Of a stretch of DNA of 64,000 nt, positions 1-9,232 are shown piece after piece (position 1 is the stretch's first letter; every line of letters begins with the position of its first letter). Source of the DNA: Halodesulfovibrio aestuarii (GTDB lineage Bacteria > Desulfobacterota > Desulfovibrionia > Desulfovibrionales > Desulfovibrionaceae); assembly GCF_050571805.1 (NCBI RefSeq), contig NZ_CP192219.1; one strand, written 5' to 3'. Both the position numbers and the translations under genes were made by a program. The notes under the pieces are model-generated. The model was not told the origin of the DNA, ran no database searches, and worked only from the letters and a program-made list of their open reading frames with translations.

Positions 1-825
1 TGAGTACAGTTCTGCTTCCTTGGCGCATTCAAGAATAATTGCCTGATCTTCTTTAGAGAATGATTTCCAGACTCTTGGGTTCACACCAGTAATCAGTGGA
101 TCAATGATGTAGTGCCACTCTGTGATAAAATTATGATAATTCCATATTTTTACGGGAATGTTGATGCCATTGGTTGGATTTTCCTGTCCATCGACAACGC
201 CTTGCTGGAACCCGGTAGTGGCTTCTGCCCAGTTCATGTTAACTGGATTTGCTCCAAGGGCTTTAAATGCATCAATGAAAATAGGGCTACCCACAACGCG
301 AATTTTCAACCCTTTAATGTCTGCAGGGCTGGCAACTGCACGTTTAGAGTTTGTAAGCTCTCTGAATCCATTTTCTGCCCAGCCGATAGGTTTAACACCT
401 TTCTTTTCAATGGCAGCAAACATCATCTTACCGGCTTCTCCGGCGCTTAATGCATCAAGAGCCTTGTAACGATCATCCTGCATTGCAAGGAAAAATGGGA
501 GAGCTGTAAGGTTGAGCGGCTTGATCTGAGGGGACCAGTTGATTGTGGAGGCCATAGCAAAATCAATCGCGCCATTTCTGAGCATGAGAAATTCTGAAGT
601 CTGCTTTCCGGCAAGGAGCTGACTTGAAAAGTAGCATTTAATGTTGATTCGACCATCAGTGCGTTCGCGTACCAGATCAGTAAAATACTGGGCAGATTTT
701 CCCCAGCCGGAAGCTGCACCTGGAACTACGCTCAGCTTGTACTGTGATTTATATTGAGCGAATGCTGGTAAGGATGTAACCACGAGAGTAAGTGCTATAA
801 TAAGCAACGTACACAATTTTTTCAT
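1..825 (-). CDS. TRAP transporter solute-binding protein, DctP family (C-terminus cut by window edge)
   Basis: This is the periplasmic binding component of a TRAP transporter, which delivers an organic anion to a DctQM-type membrane pair. Reading leftward from ATG 825 gives 275 codons with no stop before the window edge, so the C-terminus is missing. Residues 1-23 form a signal peptide (basic start, hydrophobic core, AFA cleavage site). The mature part shows DctP features: the LAGKQTSEFLMLRNGAIDFA region, then KGLKIRVVGSPIF and WAEATTGFQQGVVDGQENP. A GGAG ribosome site lies at 834-837. The cognate membrane genes would lie to the left. The substrate cannot be read from the sequence. Isethionate or a dicarboxylate are options, since sulfonate genes lie elsewhere in the window. 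Confidence 0.9.
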   Translation of the reverse strand, partial: MKKLCTLLIIALTLVVTSLPAFAQYKSQYKLSVVPGAASGWGKSAQYFTDLVRERTDGRINIKCYFSSQLLAGKQTSEFLMLRNGAIDFAMASTINWSPQIKPLNLTALPFFLAMQDDRYKALDALSAGEAGKMMFAAIEKKGVKPIGWAENGFRELTNSKRAVASPADIKGLKIRVVGSPIFIDAFKALGANPVNMNWAEATTGFQQGVVDGQENPTNGINIPVKIWNYHNFITEWHYIIDPLITGVNPRVWKSFSKEDQAIILECAKEAELYS

Positions 826-1311
826 AACAGAGTCTCCTGCTCTCAATACAGTTGTCGGAATAGAATATAGCATCACAAACAGTACAATATGCTTGGTGGC
901 ATAAAGATCCGCACGCCTGGTTCGGCAAATTACAAATCATTGGTACGTTATCCGTGCTCTTTGTATACATTTTTGTACAATCGCGCAATATTATGCCTTT
1001 GTTTGTTTTCATTGTTTTTTAAGCAGGTTATACTTTGAAAAACAAGGATCACACAAAATACAAAGCTACCACCACCTCTATTTTGACAAAAAAGTTACAT
1101 ACAAACGCTGTAATATTCACACATCAGTCTTCCAAATAGTTGTCAGTGACTGTTGGCAGATTTTTCTAGCTTTGCCTGACTGATGTTTCTATTTCCCAAC
1201 TACATCCTGACAGCTGATGAACCTGATCAAGCCGAAAGAAGTGTATTTGGAAGCCAACGGCCGGAATACAGCGCTTCGTAAAGTCCCCCTTCCCCGTCAA
1301 CCCAAAAATAA
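826..1311. other. intergenic region between TRAP gene and rsgA
   Basis: This AT-rich stretch of nearly 500 bases presumably holds the promoter of the leftward TRAP gene. I found no -24/-12 element, no convincing -35/-10 pair and no plausible ORF with a ribosome site. Confidence 0.5.
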
Positions 1312-1343
1312 AGGGTAAGCTGGCCTCTGTGCCCGCTTACCCT
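1304..1343 (-). terminator. rho-independent terminator of rsgA
   Basis: AGGGTAAGC (1312-1320) pairs perfectly with GCTTACCCT (1335-1343). Read on the minus strand, the hairpin is followed by a T-rich TTTATTTTT run. It lies about 20 nt past the rsgA stop. Confidence 0.8.
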
Positions 1344-1363
1344 CTTTATTATCTGCCTATTGC

Positions 1364-2473
1364 TTACCTACGCTTCTTTATTGCTTTAACGATCTGCGCA
1401 ATATCCTTCCAACGTTCCTTTTCAAGTCTCTCGGCACTCTTGTGTTGCCTCTCGGCCGCGTAAGACAATTCTCGCTTCATCTTATGGTAGCTGACAAGAC
1501 GTTCTTCTGAAACAGTTCCTGTTGCCACTGCTTCCAACACACGACAGCCTGGCTCGGAGGTGTGGGAACAATCATGAAATCGACATCCAGCAGCTAGTTC
1601 TTCAATATCCCCAAAAGACATCGATACACCGTCGCCTGCATCCCAAAACGCAATCTCTCTGATTCCCGGGTTATCAACAATCATCCCACCATCAGGTAAC
1701 ATTATCAAATCGCGCTCTGTCGTTGTGTGTTTACCTTTCACAACAGCACTGCTCACGGCACCGGTTCGCTGGATGTCTTTTCCAACAAGACGATTCAATA
1801 ACGTAGACTTACCGGCACCGGAGGAACCAATCATTGCAGCTGTTTTTGTACTGCCATCAAGGTGTGCTTTTAGTTTCATCAGTCCTGTATCATCTTGAAA
1901 GCCAAGTAAATGTACAGACACACCAAAAGCAATAGCCTCAACCTCACACACAAATGTTTCTGGAACCACCTGCGTGTCTGCTTTTGTCAGCACAACGACA
2001 GGAGTTAAGCCGCAGTTGTATACGAGGGTTATATATCTCTCTATCCGGCGCAAATTAAAGTCCCGATCAAGCCCGCAAACAATAATTACAATATCAACAT
2101 TAGCAGCAATAACTTGCTGTTGTCTTGCTGCATCCTCATGCTTGCCTCGCCCGCCAGAAGCACCGCGAGACAACGTTTTTTCACGAGGAAGAACTGTTGT
2201 AATTACTGAATCCTTCACCAGAACCCAGTCACCCACTGCCGGAAACACTTCCTGCTTTTGATGCAATAACCTGCCGGATATGGTCGTTAGCCATTCTCGT
2301 TGGCCATTAGTGACTAAAAACGAATGCCTTCTCACACCACTTACTCTCACAGGAGACCCCGAAGGATTATCCATCCCGTCAAAAGAAGCCTGAAAAAAAC
2401 TATTCCACCCTAACAGCACTAAACTGGATGTCGAACAATCGATGTTGCTCTCACTACTACGTTGTTTATTCAT
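1364..2473 (-). CDS. rsgA: small ribosomal subunit biogenesis GTPase RsgA
   Basis: RsgA is a circularly permuted GTPase that helps mature the 30S subunit. From ATG 2473 the protein is 369 aa, slightly longer than the usual ~350. GTPase motifs appear in permuted order: TKAD (G4) at about 163-166, the P-loop GSSGAGKST at 216-224 and DNPG (G3) at 267-270. The zinc-binding cluster follows at 297-310 (C-x4-H-x-C-x7-C spacing around CRFHDC). The frame is open further upstream to a TTG at 2557, but ATG 2473 fits the N-terminal OB-fold boundary better. Its ribosome site is weak. It stands alone, with a terminator behind it. Confidence 0.93.
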   Translation of the reverse strand: MNKQRSSESNIDCSTSSLVLLGWNSFFQASFDGMDNPSGSPVRVSGVRRHSFLVTNGQREWLTTISGRLLHQKQEVFPAVGDWVLVKDSVITTVLPREKTLSRGASGGRGKHEDAARQQQVIAANVDIVIIVCGLDRDFNLRRIERYITLVYNCGLTPVVVLTKADTQVVPETFVCEVEAIAFGVSVHLLGFQDDTGLMKLKAHLDGSTKTAAMIGSSGAGKSTLLNRLVGKDIQRTGAVSSAVVKGKHTTTERDLIMLPDGGMIVDNPGIREIAFWDAGDGVSMSFGDIEELAAGCRFHDCSHTSEPGCRVLEAVATGTVSEERLVSYHKMKRELSYAAERQHKSAERLEKERWKDIAQIVKAIKKRR

Positions 2474-3138
2474 TGTATTCTCATCGTTAAGAAAACACTG
2501 CCTCAGCTTATCAAATAATCCCAAGCGAATGCTCAGAAAATTGCGGCAGATATACAAACTATGTTCAATATCTTTAAGTTCATCTACCGACGGTAAGGCA
2601 ATGCATATAATAGAAACGGGAAGTTTTTACCGGTCATTAATCAGACACAACAAAAGACTCCACCAATACGACTAGTTTCGTAGTGAAGAGTGGCTGCTGA
2701 TGAGAAGGCAAGCCTTGAGACGTGCACCTGAACAGCTGCACGGGATAGCATGTGCTATGTTGTAATACGTTGCTCCTCAGAAACAGGAGCAACACGATTC
2801 AGTGCTAAACTGGCTACTTTCTAATCAACAGCCAGAAACACATCATCCATCGAACCTGTGAACACAAAAACTCCTTTAATTATCTGTTAAAACAATGAAT
2901 TCGATAACCACACATAAGCGAACTGTCAATTATTCCGCCAGAGCTATCTACCCAAGACTATCTTAGTAATATTTTAATATCATTAATATATTTTCTATAT
3001 TGCCGAGTCTCTCAGCATCAGGTAATCGTTAGAGATAAAAATCAACAACGTTATTATTATGACATTGAAAGTATAATTTATTTCCCAGAACAAAAATGCA
3101 TATCAATATGAAATTGTAAGGAATATTACCAACCTCAC
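2474..3138. other. intergenic region between rsgA and pqiA, with hairpin cluster
   Basis: This is the divergent promoter region of rsgA and pqiA. A run of closely spaced inverted repeats occupies 2690-2795 (separate entry). The rest is AT-rich and shows no ORF with a ribosome site. Confidence 0.5.
2690..2795. ncRNA. candidate structured element: four adjacent hairpins
   Basis: Four inverted repeats follow one another. AAGG-CAAG-CCTT lies near 2701-2712. CGTGCA/TGCACG encloses a 10-nt loop near 2719-2740. ATAGC-ATGT-GCTAT lies near 2743-2756. A perfect 9-bp GTTGCTCCT/AGGAGCAAC stem spans 2769-2793. There is no T-run after the last stem, so this is not a simple terminator. The strand is unclear: it could be a rightward RNA or part of the rsgA leader. 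I do not match it to a known RNA family. Confidence 0.35.
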
Positions 3139-4365
3139 ATGGACACGCAAACACCTACGACAGCCACGTGCCACGATTGCGGATTGACGCAAGCACTCCC
3201 TGAAATGAAAGAGGGAACAAAAGCAATCTGTACGCGTTGCGGTTCGTTACTGTTCCAAAAAACAAAAGATACCACCCAACGCACATTATCGCTTGCTATT
3301 ACCGGACTTATTCTTTTTGCCATTGCTAATGCATACCCATTCCTTTCCATGCAAGTAGAAGGAAGAGTACAGGAAACAACCTTAGTTACGGGCATTATCT
3401 GGCTCTTTACCAATGGAATGCAAGGATTGTCCGCCCTTGTTCTTTTTACAAGCATCATTGTGCCGCTGCTTCAGCTTATTGCATTAATTTTTATACTCAC
3501 CCCTATTCAATTCGGACAACTGGCTCCTAAGACCGGAGTAATTTTTCGGACAGTACGCCACCTTATGCCATGGAGCATGATGGAAGTGTTCTTACTGGGT
3601 ATTCTGGTCTCCATGATCAAACTCGGTAAAATGGCTACCATTATTCCGGGTACTGCAATCTGGGCATATACGGGATTAATTCTTATCCTCGTCACTGCGT
3701 TTTCCGGTTTGAATCCGCATGACATATGGAAAAGGCTCCCTATTAAATCGGCAGATACCCATTCAGACATATGCACACAGTCTGCCACATGTCATAGCTG
3801 CTCACTTGTAAGCGGCATACCGGAAACACACCATACAGCCTGCCCCCGCTGCGGTGCAGGACTGCATCTGCGCAAACCGAACAGCATTCAGCGAACAACA
3901 GCATTGGTTGTTGCCGCTGTCCTTTTGTATCTTCCGGCCAACATGCTGCCCATAACGATTACACAAGCACTCGGCAGCACTCAGGCAGATACCATTATGA
4001 GCGGAGTCATATATTTCATGTTCTCAGGATCATGGCATATTGCACTCATCATCTTTATAGCCAGCATACTCATCCCCCTTTTGAAACTCATCACGCTGGT
4101 ATATCTGCTTATATCTGTAAAATTTAGCCATCAATGGAAACCGGAAACCCGCACTAAGATGTACCGCTTAACAGAAGCCGTTGGCCGCTGGTCTATGGTA
4201 GACGTATATGTAGTCACTGTGCTGGTCGCCCTGGTACAGCTAGCCCCGTTTGCCTCCATACAGGCAGGGCCGGGAGCTGTGTATTTTGCTGCTGTCGTGG
4301 TTATAACCATGTTTGCAGCAGAAAGCTTTGACCCCAGACTTATATGGGATCAGAAGGAACAATAA
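3139..4365 (+). CDS. pqiA: PqiA-like integral membrane protein
   Basis: This is the multi-pass membrane protein of a Pqi/MCE system, thought to support lipid movement across the envelope together with PqiB and PqiC. The 408-residue protein is a tandem of two PqiA domains. Each starts with a CxxC zinc-ribbon-like knuckle pair (C11/C14 with C31/C34, and around residues 217-220 with 235-238) followed by about four hydrophobic helices. It is the first gene of a tight operon: its stop is directly followed by the pqiB ATG. A paraquat-inducible name is inherited from E. coli; nothing here shows the inducer. Confidence 0.88.
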   Translation: MDTQTPTTATCHDCGLTQALPEMKEGTKAICTRCGSLLFQKTKDTTQRTLSLAITGLILFAIANAYPFLSMQVEGRVQETTLVTGIIWLFTNGMQGLSALVLFTSIIVPLLQLIALIFILTPIQFGQLAPKTGVIFRTVRHLMPWSMMEVFLLGILVSMIKLGKMATIIPGTAIWAYTGLILILVTAFSGLNPHDIWKRLPIKSADTHSDICTQSATCHSCSLVSGIPETHHTACPRCGAGLHLRKPNSIQRTTALVVAAVLLYLPANMLPITITQALGSTQADTIMSGVIYFMFSGSWHIALIIFIASILIPLLKLITLVYLLISVKFSHQWKPETRTKMYRLTEAVGRWSMVDVYVVTVLVALVQLAPFASIQAGPGAVYFAAVVVITMFAAESFDPRLIWDQKEQ

Positions 4366-5961
4366 ATGTCAGAAGAAAACACTGCCCCATCATCTGAAAC
4401 GCTGCCACAAGCCTCCATCTGCAAGAAAAAAAGCTTTTCCTTGATTTGGATTGTTCCCCTTGTAGCGCTGATCATAGGCGTCGGGCTAATCTATACAACT
4501 ATGATGAAAAAAGGCCCGACAATTACCATCACCTTTGCTTCTGCGGATGGACTCGAAGCCGGAAAAACAAAAGTTAAATATAAAGATGTGGAGATAGGCA
4601 AGGTTGAATCTGTTGAACTTGCCGAAGACTTTAAGCACGTTGAGGTAACTGTTTCGCTCGTTAAAAAGGCTGATGCATATTTAAACGAACAGACACGTTT
4701 CTGGGTTGTCCGCCCGCGGCTTAGCGGAGGGACTGTTACAGGGCTAGGCACCTTGCTCTCCGGTGCGTACATTGCGGTAGATCCGGGCAAGGCGGGTGAA
4801 TCGCAATACGAATTCAAAGGATTAGAAATTCCTCCGGTGGTAACGGAAGGCACCCCCGGTAAACTATTCAGACTTGAAGCAGGTGACCTTGGCTCTTTGG
4901 ACTACGGTTCCCCCATCTACTACCGTGGTATTAAAATAGGACAAGTTGTAGGGTACGGGTTACGAGAGAATGGCGAAGGCGTTATTATTACAGTCTTTGT
5001 TGATGCTCCATATGACGCCTACGTCAAAGACTCCTCCCGCTTCTGGCTGGCATCCGGTATGGATCTAGAAATGGGTACAGACGGCATCCGTTTTAATACA
5101 GAATCACTGGTGAGTCTGCTCATTGGCGGCATATCCTTAACAAATCCTGATCACCTCAAGAATACGCCTATTGCTGATGCAGAAGACGTATTCCAGCTAT
5201 TCCCGACGCGCGAAGCCGCGATGACAGAACAATTTCTCGAAAAAGAGTACTATGTACTTAAATTTGCACAGTCTGTCCGGGGACTTTCCATCGGTGCTCC
5301 AGTAGAATTCAAAGGATTCCCGGTTGGACATGTTGTTGATATCGGAATTGAATTCGACTGCAAAAGCAACAAGGTGCTTGTACCCGTTCGCATTGAAGTT
5401 GAACAGAAACGTTTGCAGCGCATAGCATCACAGACTGGGAAGGTGGACACTGACGCAATACTTAAGCTTCTTGTTAAGCAAGGTTTGCGTGGTCAGGTTC
5501 GTACTGGAAACTTACTCACAGGTAAGCTTTACGTAGCGTTGGATTTCTTTAAAAATGTCGAACCGGCAAAAATTATTGCCGAAGATGGTGTTATTCAAAT
5601 CCCAACTACACCGACACCTATTGAAGAGCTTACCAGCAACCTGTCCGCTCTACTTGAAAAATTGCAAAAAATACCAATGGAAAAAATCGGAAACAATGCC
5701 ATTGAGACCTTACAAGGTATTAAACAGGCAAGTAACAAATTAGAGTCTCTCGCAGAATCAAACGAAATCCGCCTTGCCTTCCAGAAAACCCAAAAAACTA
5801 TGGAAGGTGCGCACCAGTTGTTATCAAAAGATTCCGCAACAGTTGTAGAACTACAGCGTGCCCTTCGTGAAATGAGCGAAGCTGCTAGAGCCATCCGTTC
5901 GCTGGCTGACCAGCTGGAGCGTCATCCAGAATCATTACTTCGAGGAAAAGAGAGAAAATAA
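4366..5961 (+). CDS. pqiB: PqiB-like MCE-domain protein
   Basis: This 531-aa protein has one N-terminal membrane anchor (about residues 23-45, SLIWIVPLVALIIGVGLIY) and three MCE/MlaD repeats (about 48-145, 165-230 and 295-390), then a long helical C-terminus. That layout matches PqiB, whose stacked MCE rings form a periplasmic tunnel for lipids between inner and outer membranes. The MCE signature of glycine-rich beta segments such as GVPVEFKGFPVGHV-like strings is visible in the third repeat (GAPVEFKGFPVGHVVDIG). It begins directly after the pqiA stop and overlaps the pqiC start by one base, implying translational coupling. Confidence 0.9.
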   Translation: MSEENTAPSSETLPQASICKKKSFSLIWIVPLVALIIGVGLIYTTMMKKGPTITITFASADGLEAGKTKVKYKDVEIGKVESVELAEDFKHVEVTVSLVKKADAYLNEQTRFWVVRPRLSGGTVTGLGTLLSGAYIAVDPGKAGESQYEFKGLEIPPVVTEGTPGKLFRLEAGDLGSLDYGSPIYYRGIKIGQVVGYGLRENGEGVIITVFVDAPYDAYVKDSSRFWLASGMDLEMGTDGIRFNTESLVSLLIGGISLTNPDHLKNTPIADAEDVFQLFPTREAAMTEQFLEKEYYVLKFAQSVRGLSIGAPVEFKGFPVGHVVDIGIEFDCKSNKVLVPVRIEVEQKRLQRIASQTGKVDTDAILKLLVKQGLRGQVRTGNLLTGKLYVALDFFKNVEPAKIIAEDGVIQIPTTPTPIEELTSNLSALLEKLQKIPMEKIGNNAIETLQGIKQASNKLESLAESNEIRLAFQKTQKTMEGAHQLLSKDSATVVELQRALREMSEAARAIRSLADQLERHPESLLRGKERK

Positions 5962-6563
5962 TGCGTAAAATCGTATCAAACGCCTTACTGTTCGCAACAC
6001 TGTCTATCATATTAGTTGGTTGTGGCGCAGGGTCCCCACCATCTTCGTACTATATTCTTACAAGTTCCAACCAACAGACTTCGCAGGTTCAGCCGCTTAA
6101 CAACATCAGTGTCGGCGTCGGGCCAGTACTTGTCCCCGGACATCTTGATCGCTCACAAATTGTGACAAGCACAGGCAAAAACAGCATCACAATCCACGAA
6201 TACCAACGCTGGGGTGACTCATTTAAAACACAGGTTGAAGAGACACTCGCAGAAAACATTTCTATCCTGCTTCAGACTCCAAAAGTTGCCATATATCCAT
6301 GGGAACGTGCTCAACGTCCAGAATACCAAGTTTACGTTACTATACGAAGATTTGAAGGCAAAACAGGTATGAATGTTACACTGGATGCCATCTGGCAAAT
6401 TGTACGTGTAGACACGGACAATTCGTTACTCACGCGCCATTTTGTCGAAACCTTTCCAGTTGCCGAAAACAACATAAGTTCCTACGTCCAGACGCAAAGC
6501 AATGCACTTGGAACACTAAGCCAAGAGATTGCAAAAGGGCTGCACTCAGTAGTCGCACAATAA
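5961..6563 (+). CDS. pqiC: PqiC-like outer-membrane lipoprotein (ABC-type transport auxiliary family)
   Basis: This is a 200-aa lipoprotein with a signal peptide ending in a lipobox (ILVGCG, lipidated Cys about residue 21). The mature part has the PqiC/DUF330 pattern: PPSSYYILTS near the start, VGPVLVPGHLDRSQIVT, then HEYQRWGDSF. PqiC is the outer-membrane partner of PqiB. The ATG overlaps the pqiB stop by one base (TAATG), and a strong terminator follows one base after the stop, so pqiABC is a complete three-gene operon. Confidence 0.88.
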   Translation: MRKIVSNALLFATLSIILVGCGAGSPPSSYYILTSSNQQTSQVQPLNNISVGVGPVLVPGHLDRSQIVTSTGKNSITIHEYQRWGDSFKTQVEETLAENISILLQTPKVAIYPWERAQRPEYQVYVTIRRFEGKTGMNVTLDAIWQIVRVDTDNSLLTRHFVETFPVAENNISSYVQTQSNALGTLSQEIAKGLHSVVAQ

Positions 6564-6606
6564 AAAACAAGGCAGATTGAATACATTCAATCTGCCTTGT
6601 TTTTTA
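6564..6606. terminator. bidirectional terminator between pqiC and HxlR gene
   Basis: A long perfect stem (AACAAGGCAGATTGAAT and its complement, loop aca) is flanked by A-runs on the left and T-runs on the right, so it can end transcription from both convergent genes. Confidence 0.92.
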
Positions 6607-6623
6607 CCATTACTATCTGCCTG

Positions 6624-7022
6624 CTATTTTGGATCTTCCACAGACTCATACGTGTCACCTGTTATCACTTCGCCGGCTATCTGTTCTTCATACCTGATAC
6701 CCCATTGCTTCATCTCCAGAAAAATAGGGATAAGCGACTCGCCTAACTCTGTGAGAGAATATTCTACTCGGGGTGGCACCTCATTATACGCAGTACGGGT
6801 AACAAGTTTGTCCGCCTCAAGCTCCCGTAATTGTTTTGTCAGCATCCGCTGGGTAATTCCATGCAGCGTTTTTTGTAGGACGCCAAACCGCAATACTTTT
6901 GCCTGAGACAAATGATACAAAATGACAGGTTTCCATTTTCCACCAATCACCTGCATAGTAAGCTCAAAAAAGCACCTGTAGCTCCTGCCATCCACCTCTT
7001 TAACGTCACATCTGCGAATCAT
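6624..7022 (-). CDS. HxlR-family winged-helix transcriptional regulator
   Basis: This is a 132-aa HxlR/YodB-type regulator. The family pattern is clear: C (LTMQVIGGKWKPVILYHL), a LRFGVLQKTLHGITQRMLTKQLRELEADKLV winged helix, then YNEVPPRVEYSLTELGESL. Members often sense thiol stress or electrophiles through an N-terminal Cys, and here Cys5 and Cys16 are candidates. The frame opens earlier at TTG 7061. A GGAG site five bases before ATG 7022 favours that start (ATG 7025 is also possible). It is divergent from the flavoprotein at 7184, its likely target. Confidence 0.88.
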   Translation of the reverse strand: MIRRCDVKEVDGRSYRCFFELTMQVIGGKWKPVILYHLSQAKVLRFGVLQKTLHGITQRMLTKQLRELEADKLVTRTAYNEVPPRVEYSLTELGESLIPIFLEMKQWGIRYEEQIAGEVITGDTYESVEDPK

Positions 7023-7183
7023 CATATCTCCAACGGTACCCTGCGTGATACTTACGCACAAAAAAAACCGTACTTGTACATTTTCAAAAATATGTCACTA
7101 TCACCAAATCTAGCCACTTTCTTCCTATTGTCGAGGCCGGATATCTAATAAGAAAAATACAACCCCCAATAAGGATTAAATCA

Positions 7184-7801
7184 ATGTACGCACTCGCCAT
7201 TAACGGCAGCCCACGTAAAGGCGGCAACACAGAAATTTTATTGCAGAACGCACTAGCCCCACTAGATGCAAAAGGGTGGGAAACAGAACTTATTCAGGTT
7301 GGTGGTAAAAAACTTCGTGGTTGTACCGCATGTAGCAAATGTTTTGAAACCCGGGATAATTCCTGCATTATTAAAAACGATATCTTCAACGAACTATTTG
7401 AAAAAATCCTTCGTGCTGACGCTATTATTCTTGGTACACCAACCTACTTCACAGATGTATCCGCTGAACTGAAAGGTCTTCTCGACAGAATGGGGCTTGT
7501 TGCCATTGCCAATGGCCGTGCACTGGCCGGAAAAATTGGTGCTGCTGTTGTTGCAGTTCGACGCGGCGGCGCAACCCATGCTTTTGACAGCATTAACCAC
7601 ATGTACCTGATGTCTCAAATGATCGTTCCGGGGTCAATCTACTGGAATTTCGGTGTGGGCCTTGCGCCGGGTGATGTCAAAAACGATGAGGAAGCTATGG
7701 CGAATATGGAAAACCTTGGCCAGACTATCCACTGGCTTGGAACTGCTATGCACCCACATAAAGCAACCTTCCCTGTTTCATCTTTTGGCAGACAGGAATA
7801 A
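7184..7801 (+). CDS. flavodoxin-fold NADPH-dependent FMN reductase / iron-sulfur flavoprotein
   Basis: This 205-aa flavoprotein has the FMN phosphate-binding loop NGSPRKGGNT (7-16). A cysteine cluster follows (C47, C50, C53, C61 in GCTACSKC-x7-C) that in related proteins can bind an iron-sulfur cluster. TPTYFTDVSAELKGLLDRM is the second flavin-binding loop typical of the family. Reduction of quinones or other electrophiles is the usual inferred role. It sits opposite an HxlR regulator, an arrangement in which the regulator commonly controls the flavoprotein. A bidirectional terminator closes the unit. Confidence 0.88.
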   Translation: MYALAINGSPRKGGNTEILLQNALAPLDAKGWETELIQVGGKKLRGCTACSKCFETRDNSCIIKNDIFNELFEKILRADAIILGTPTYFTDVSAELKGLLDRMGLVAIANGRALAGKIGAAVVAVRRGGATHAFDSINHMYLMSQMIVPGSIYWNFGVGLAPGDVKNDEEAMANMENLGQTIHWLGTAMHPHKATFPVSSFGRQE

Positions 7802-7820
7802 CACTCCGTCTCCATAAAAG

Positions 7821-7862
7821 AAAAAGCGGCATGTTGAAATTCAACATGCCGCTTTATATTTT
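7821..7862. terminator. bidirectional terminator between flavoprotein gene and pgk
   Basis: AAAGCGGCATGTTGAA pairs with its complement (7823-7855). T-rich tracts follow on both strands. Confidence 0.9.
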
Positions 7863-7926
7863 TTGCACAACCAGCCGTTCTGTTTCCGGAAACGACACTA
7901 CAAGGCTTGATATCCAGCTTAGTGGA

Positions 7927-9123
7927 TTAAGCTTCAGTCAGTGCTTCTACACCCGGAAGAGCTTTTCCTTCAAGGAATTCGAGGGAAGCTCCGCCGCCAG
8001 TAGAAACATGGGAAACGGCTTCGGAAAGACCAGCTTTCTCAATGGCAGATGCAGAGTCACCGCCACCGATAACGGTGATGCTACCTTTTGTGGTTGCTTC
8101 AGCAAGTGCTTCAGCCACAGCAAAAGTACCTTTTGCTGAAGCATCAATTTCAAAAACTCCCATCGGGCCGTTCCATACAACAGTGCCGGACTTTTCGATG
8201 ATATTTTTGAAAGTTTCCATGGTCTCATGACCAATATCTACAGCCATAAGACCTTCAGTAATGGCATCCTCTGCTACAATTGCTTCGCTGCCGATTTCGC
8301 GTGCATCAAAATCGAGCTTATCAGTTACGAGGTAGTCAGAAGGAAGAAGAATTTTTCCTTTGCCAAGCTCAAGAAGTTCTTTAGCTAATGGCAATTTTTC
8401 ATCTTCACAAAGAGAATTACCAATTTCGCGTCCCATAGCTTTAAGGAACGTACAAGCCATGCCGCCGCCGATAATCAAGTTATCTACTTTAGGCAGAAGT
8501 GCTTTAATTACGTCAATTTTACCGGAAATTTTTGCACCGCCAATAATGGCAGTAAATGGACGTTTAGGTTCTGCGAGCGCACCACCGAGGAAATCAAGTT
8601 CCTTTTTAAGCAGGTAACCGCATGCACAGGTATCCATGTGATGAGTAATACCTTCGGTAGAAGCATGAGCGCGGTGCGCGGTGCCAAATGCGTCGTTAAC
8701 GTACAGTTCTGCAAGCTCCGCAAGCTGTTTTGCAAATTCAGGATCGTTGTCAGTTTCAGCTTTGTGGAAACGAAGGTTTTCAAGAAGAAGCACTTCACCG
8801 GCAGCAAGTTTTGCCACTGCTTTTTTAGCCACATCACCAACACAATCATCTGCAAAAGCAACAGGCTTGCCCAACAGCTCAGCAAGACGGTCTGCAACAG
8901 GTTTAAGGCTCAAAGCTTCAACGCGCTGTCCTTTAGGACGTCCAAGGTGAGACATTAGAATAACTTTTGCGCCCTCATCTACCAAATGGGTGATGGTTGG
9001 AAGAGCTGCACGAATGCGTTTATCGTTATCAACTGCACCATCTTTAAGTGGCACGTTGAAGTCTACGCGTACGATTACAGTTTTCTCTTCACAATTGAGA
9101 TCGTTAATAAAAAGTTTGTTCAT
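7927..9123 (-). CDS. pgk: phosphoglycerate kinase
   Basis: This glycolytic/gluconeogenic enzyme interconverts 1,3-bisphosphoglycerate + ADP and 3-phosphoglycerate + ATP. It has 398 aa, the normal length. The substrate-binding RVDFNVPLKDG motif is near residue 19, SHLGRPKG near 59, and the C-terminal nucleotide site GGGDSASA with STGGGASLEFLEG near 350-385. ATG 9123 has a GAGG site nine bases upstream. It follows gap on the same strand with 109 bases between, including a stable hairpin, so the two are probably co-transcribed. Confidence 0.97.
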   Translation of the reverse strand: MNKLFINDLNCEEKTVIVRVDFNVPLKDGAVDNDKRIRAALPTITHLVDEGAKVILMSHLGRPKGQRVEALSLKPVADRLAELLGKPVAFADDCVGDVAKKAVAKLAAGEVLLLENLRFHKAETDNDPEFAKQLAELAELYVNDAFGTAHRAHASTEGITHHMDTCACGYLLKKELDFLGGALAEPKRPFTAIIGGAKISGKIDVIKALLPKVDNLIIGGGMACTFLKAMGREIGNSLCEDEKLPLAKELLELGKGKILLPSDYLVTDKLDFDAREIGSEAIVAEDAITEGLMAVDIGHETMETFKNIIEKSGTVVWNGPMGVFEIDASAKGTFAVAEALAEATTKGSITVIGGGDSASAIEKAGLSEAVSHVSTGGGASLEFLEGKALPGVEALTEA

Positions 9124-9178
9124 ATGCTATGCCTCGTAAGGTATGATAATTTTATTGTAAAACCCTCCAGCACGAAAT

Positions 9179-9214
9179 CACTGCGGCTCACCTTATCCAA
9201 GGAGAGCCGCAGTG
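9179..9214 (-). other. gap-pgk intercistronic hairpin
   Basis: CACTGCGGCTC (9179-9189) pairs perfectly with GAGCCGCAGTG (9204-9214) around a 14-nt loop. No T-run follows on the minus strand, so it looks like an mRNA processing or stability element rather than a full terminator. Confidence 0.6.
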
Positions 9215-9232
9215 TATACTTCATACTAGAGA

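Noticed and set aside
2690..2740. Hammerhead ribozyme-like CTGATGAG core
   Set aside because: The second core strand reads GAGAC instead of GAAAC, and no cleavage-site U/H follows the third stem.
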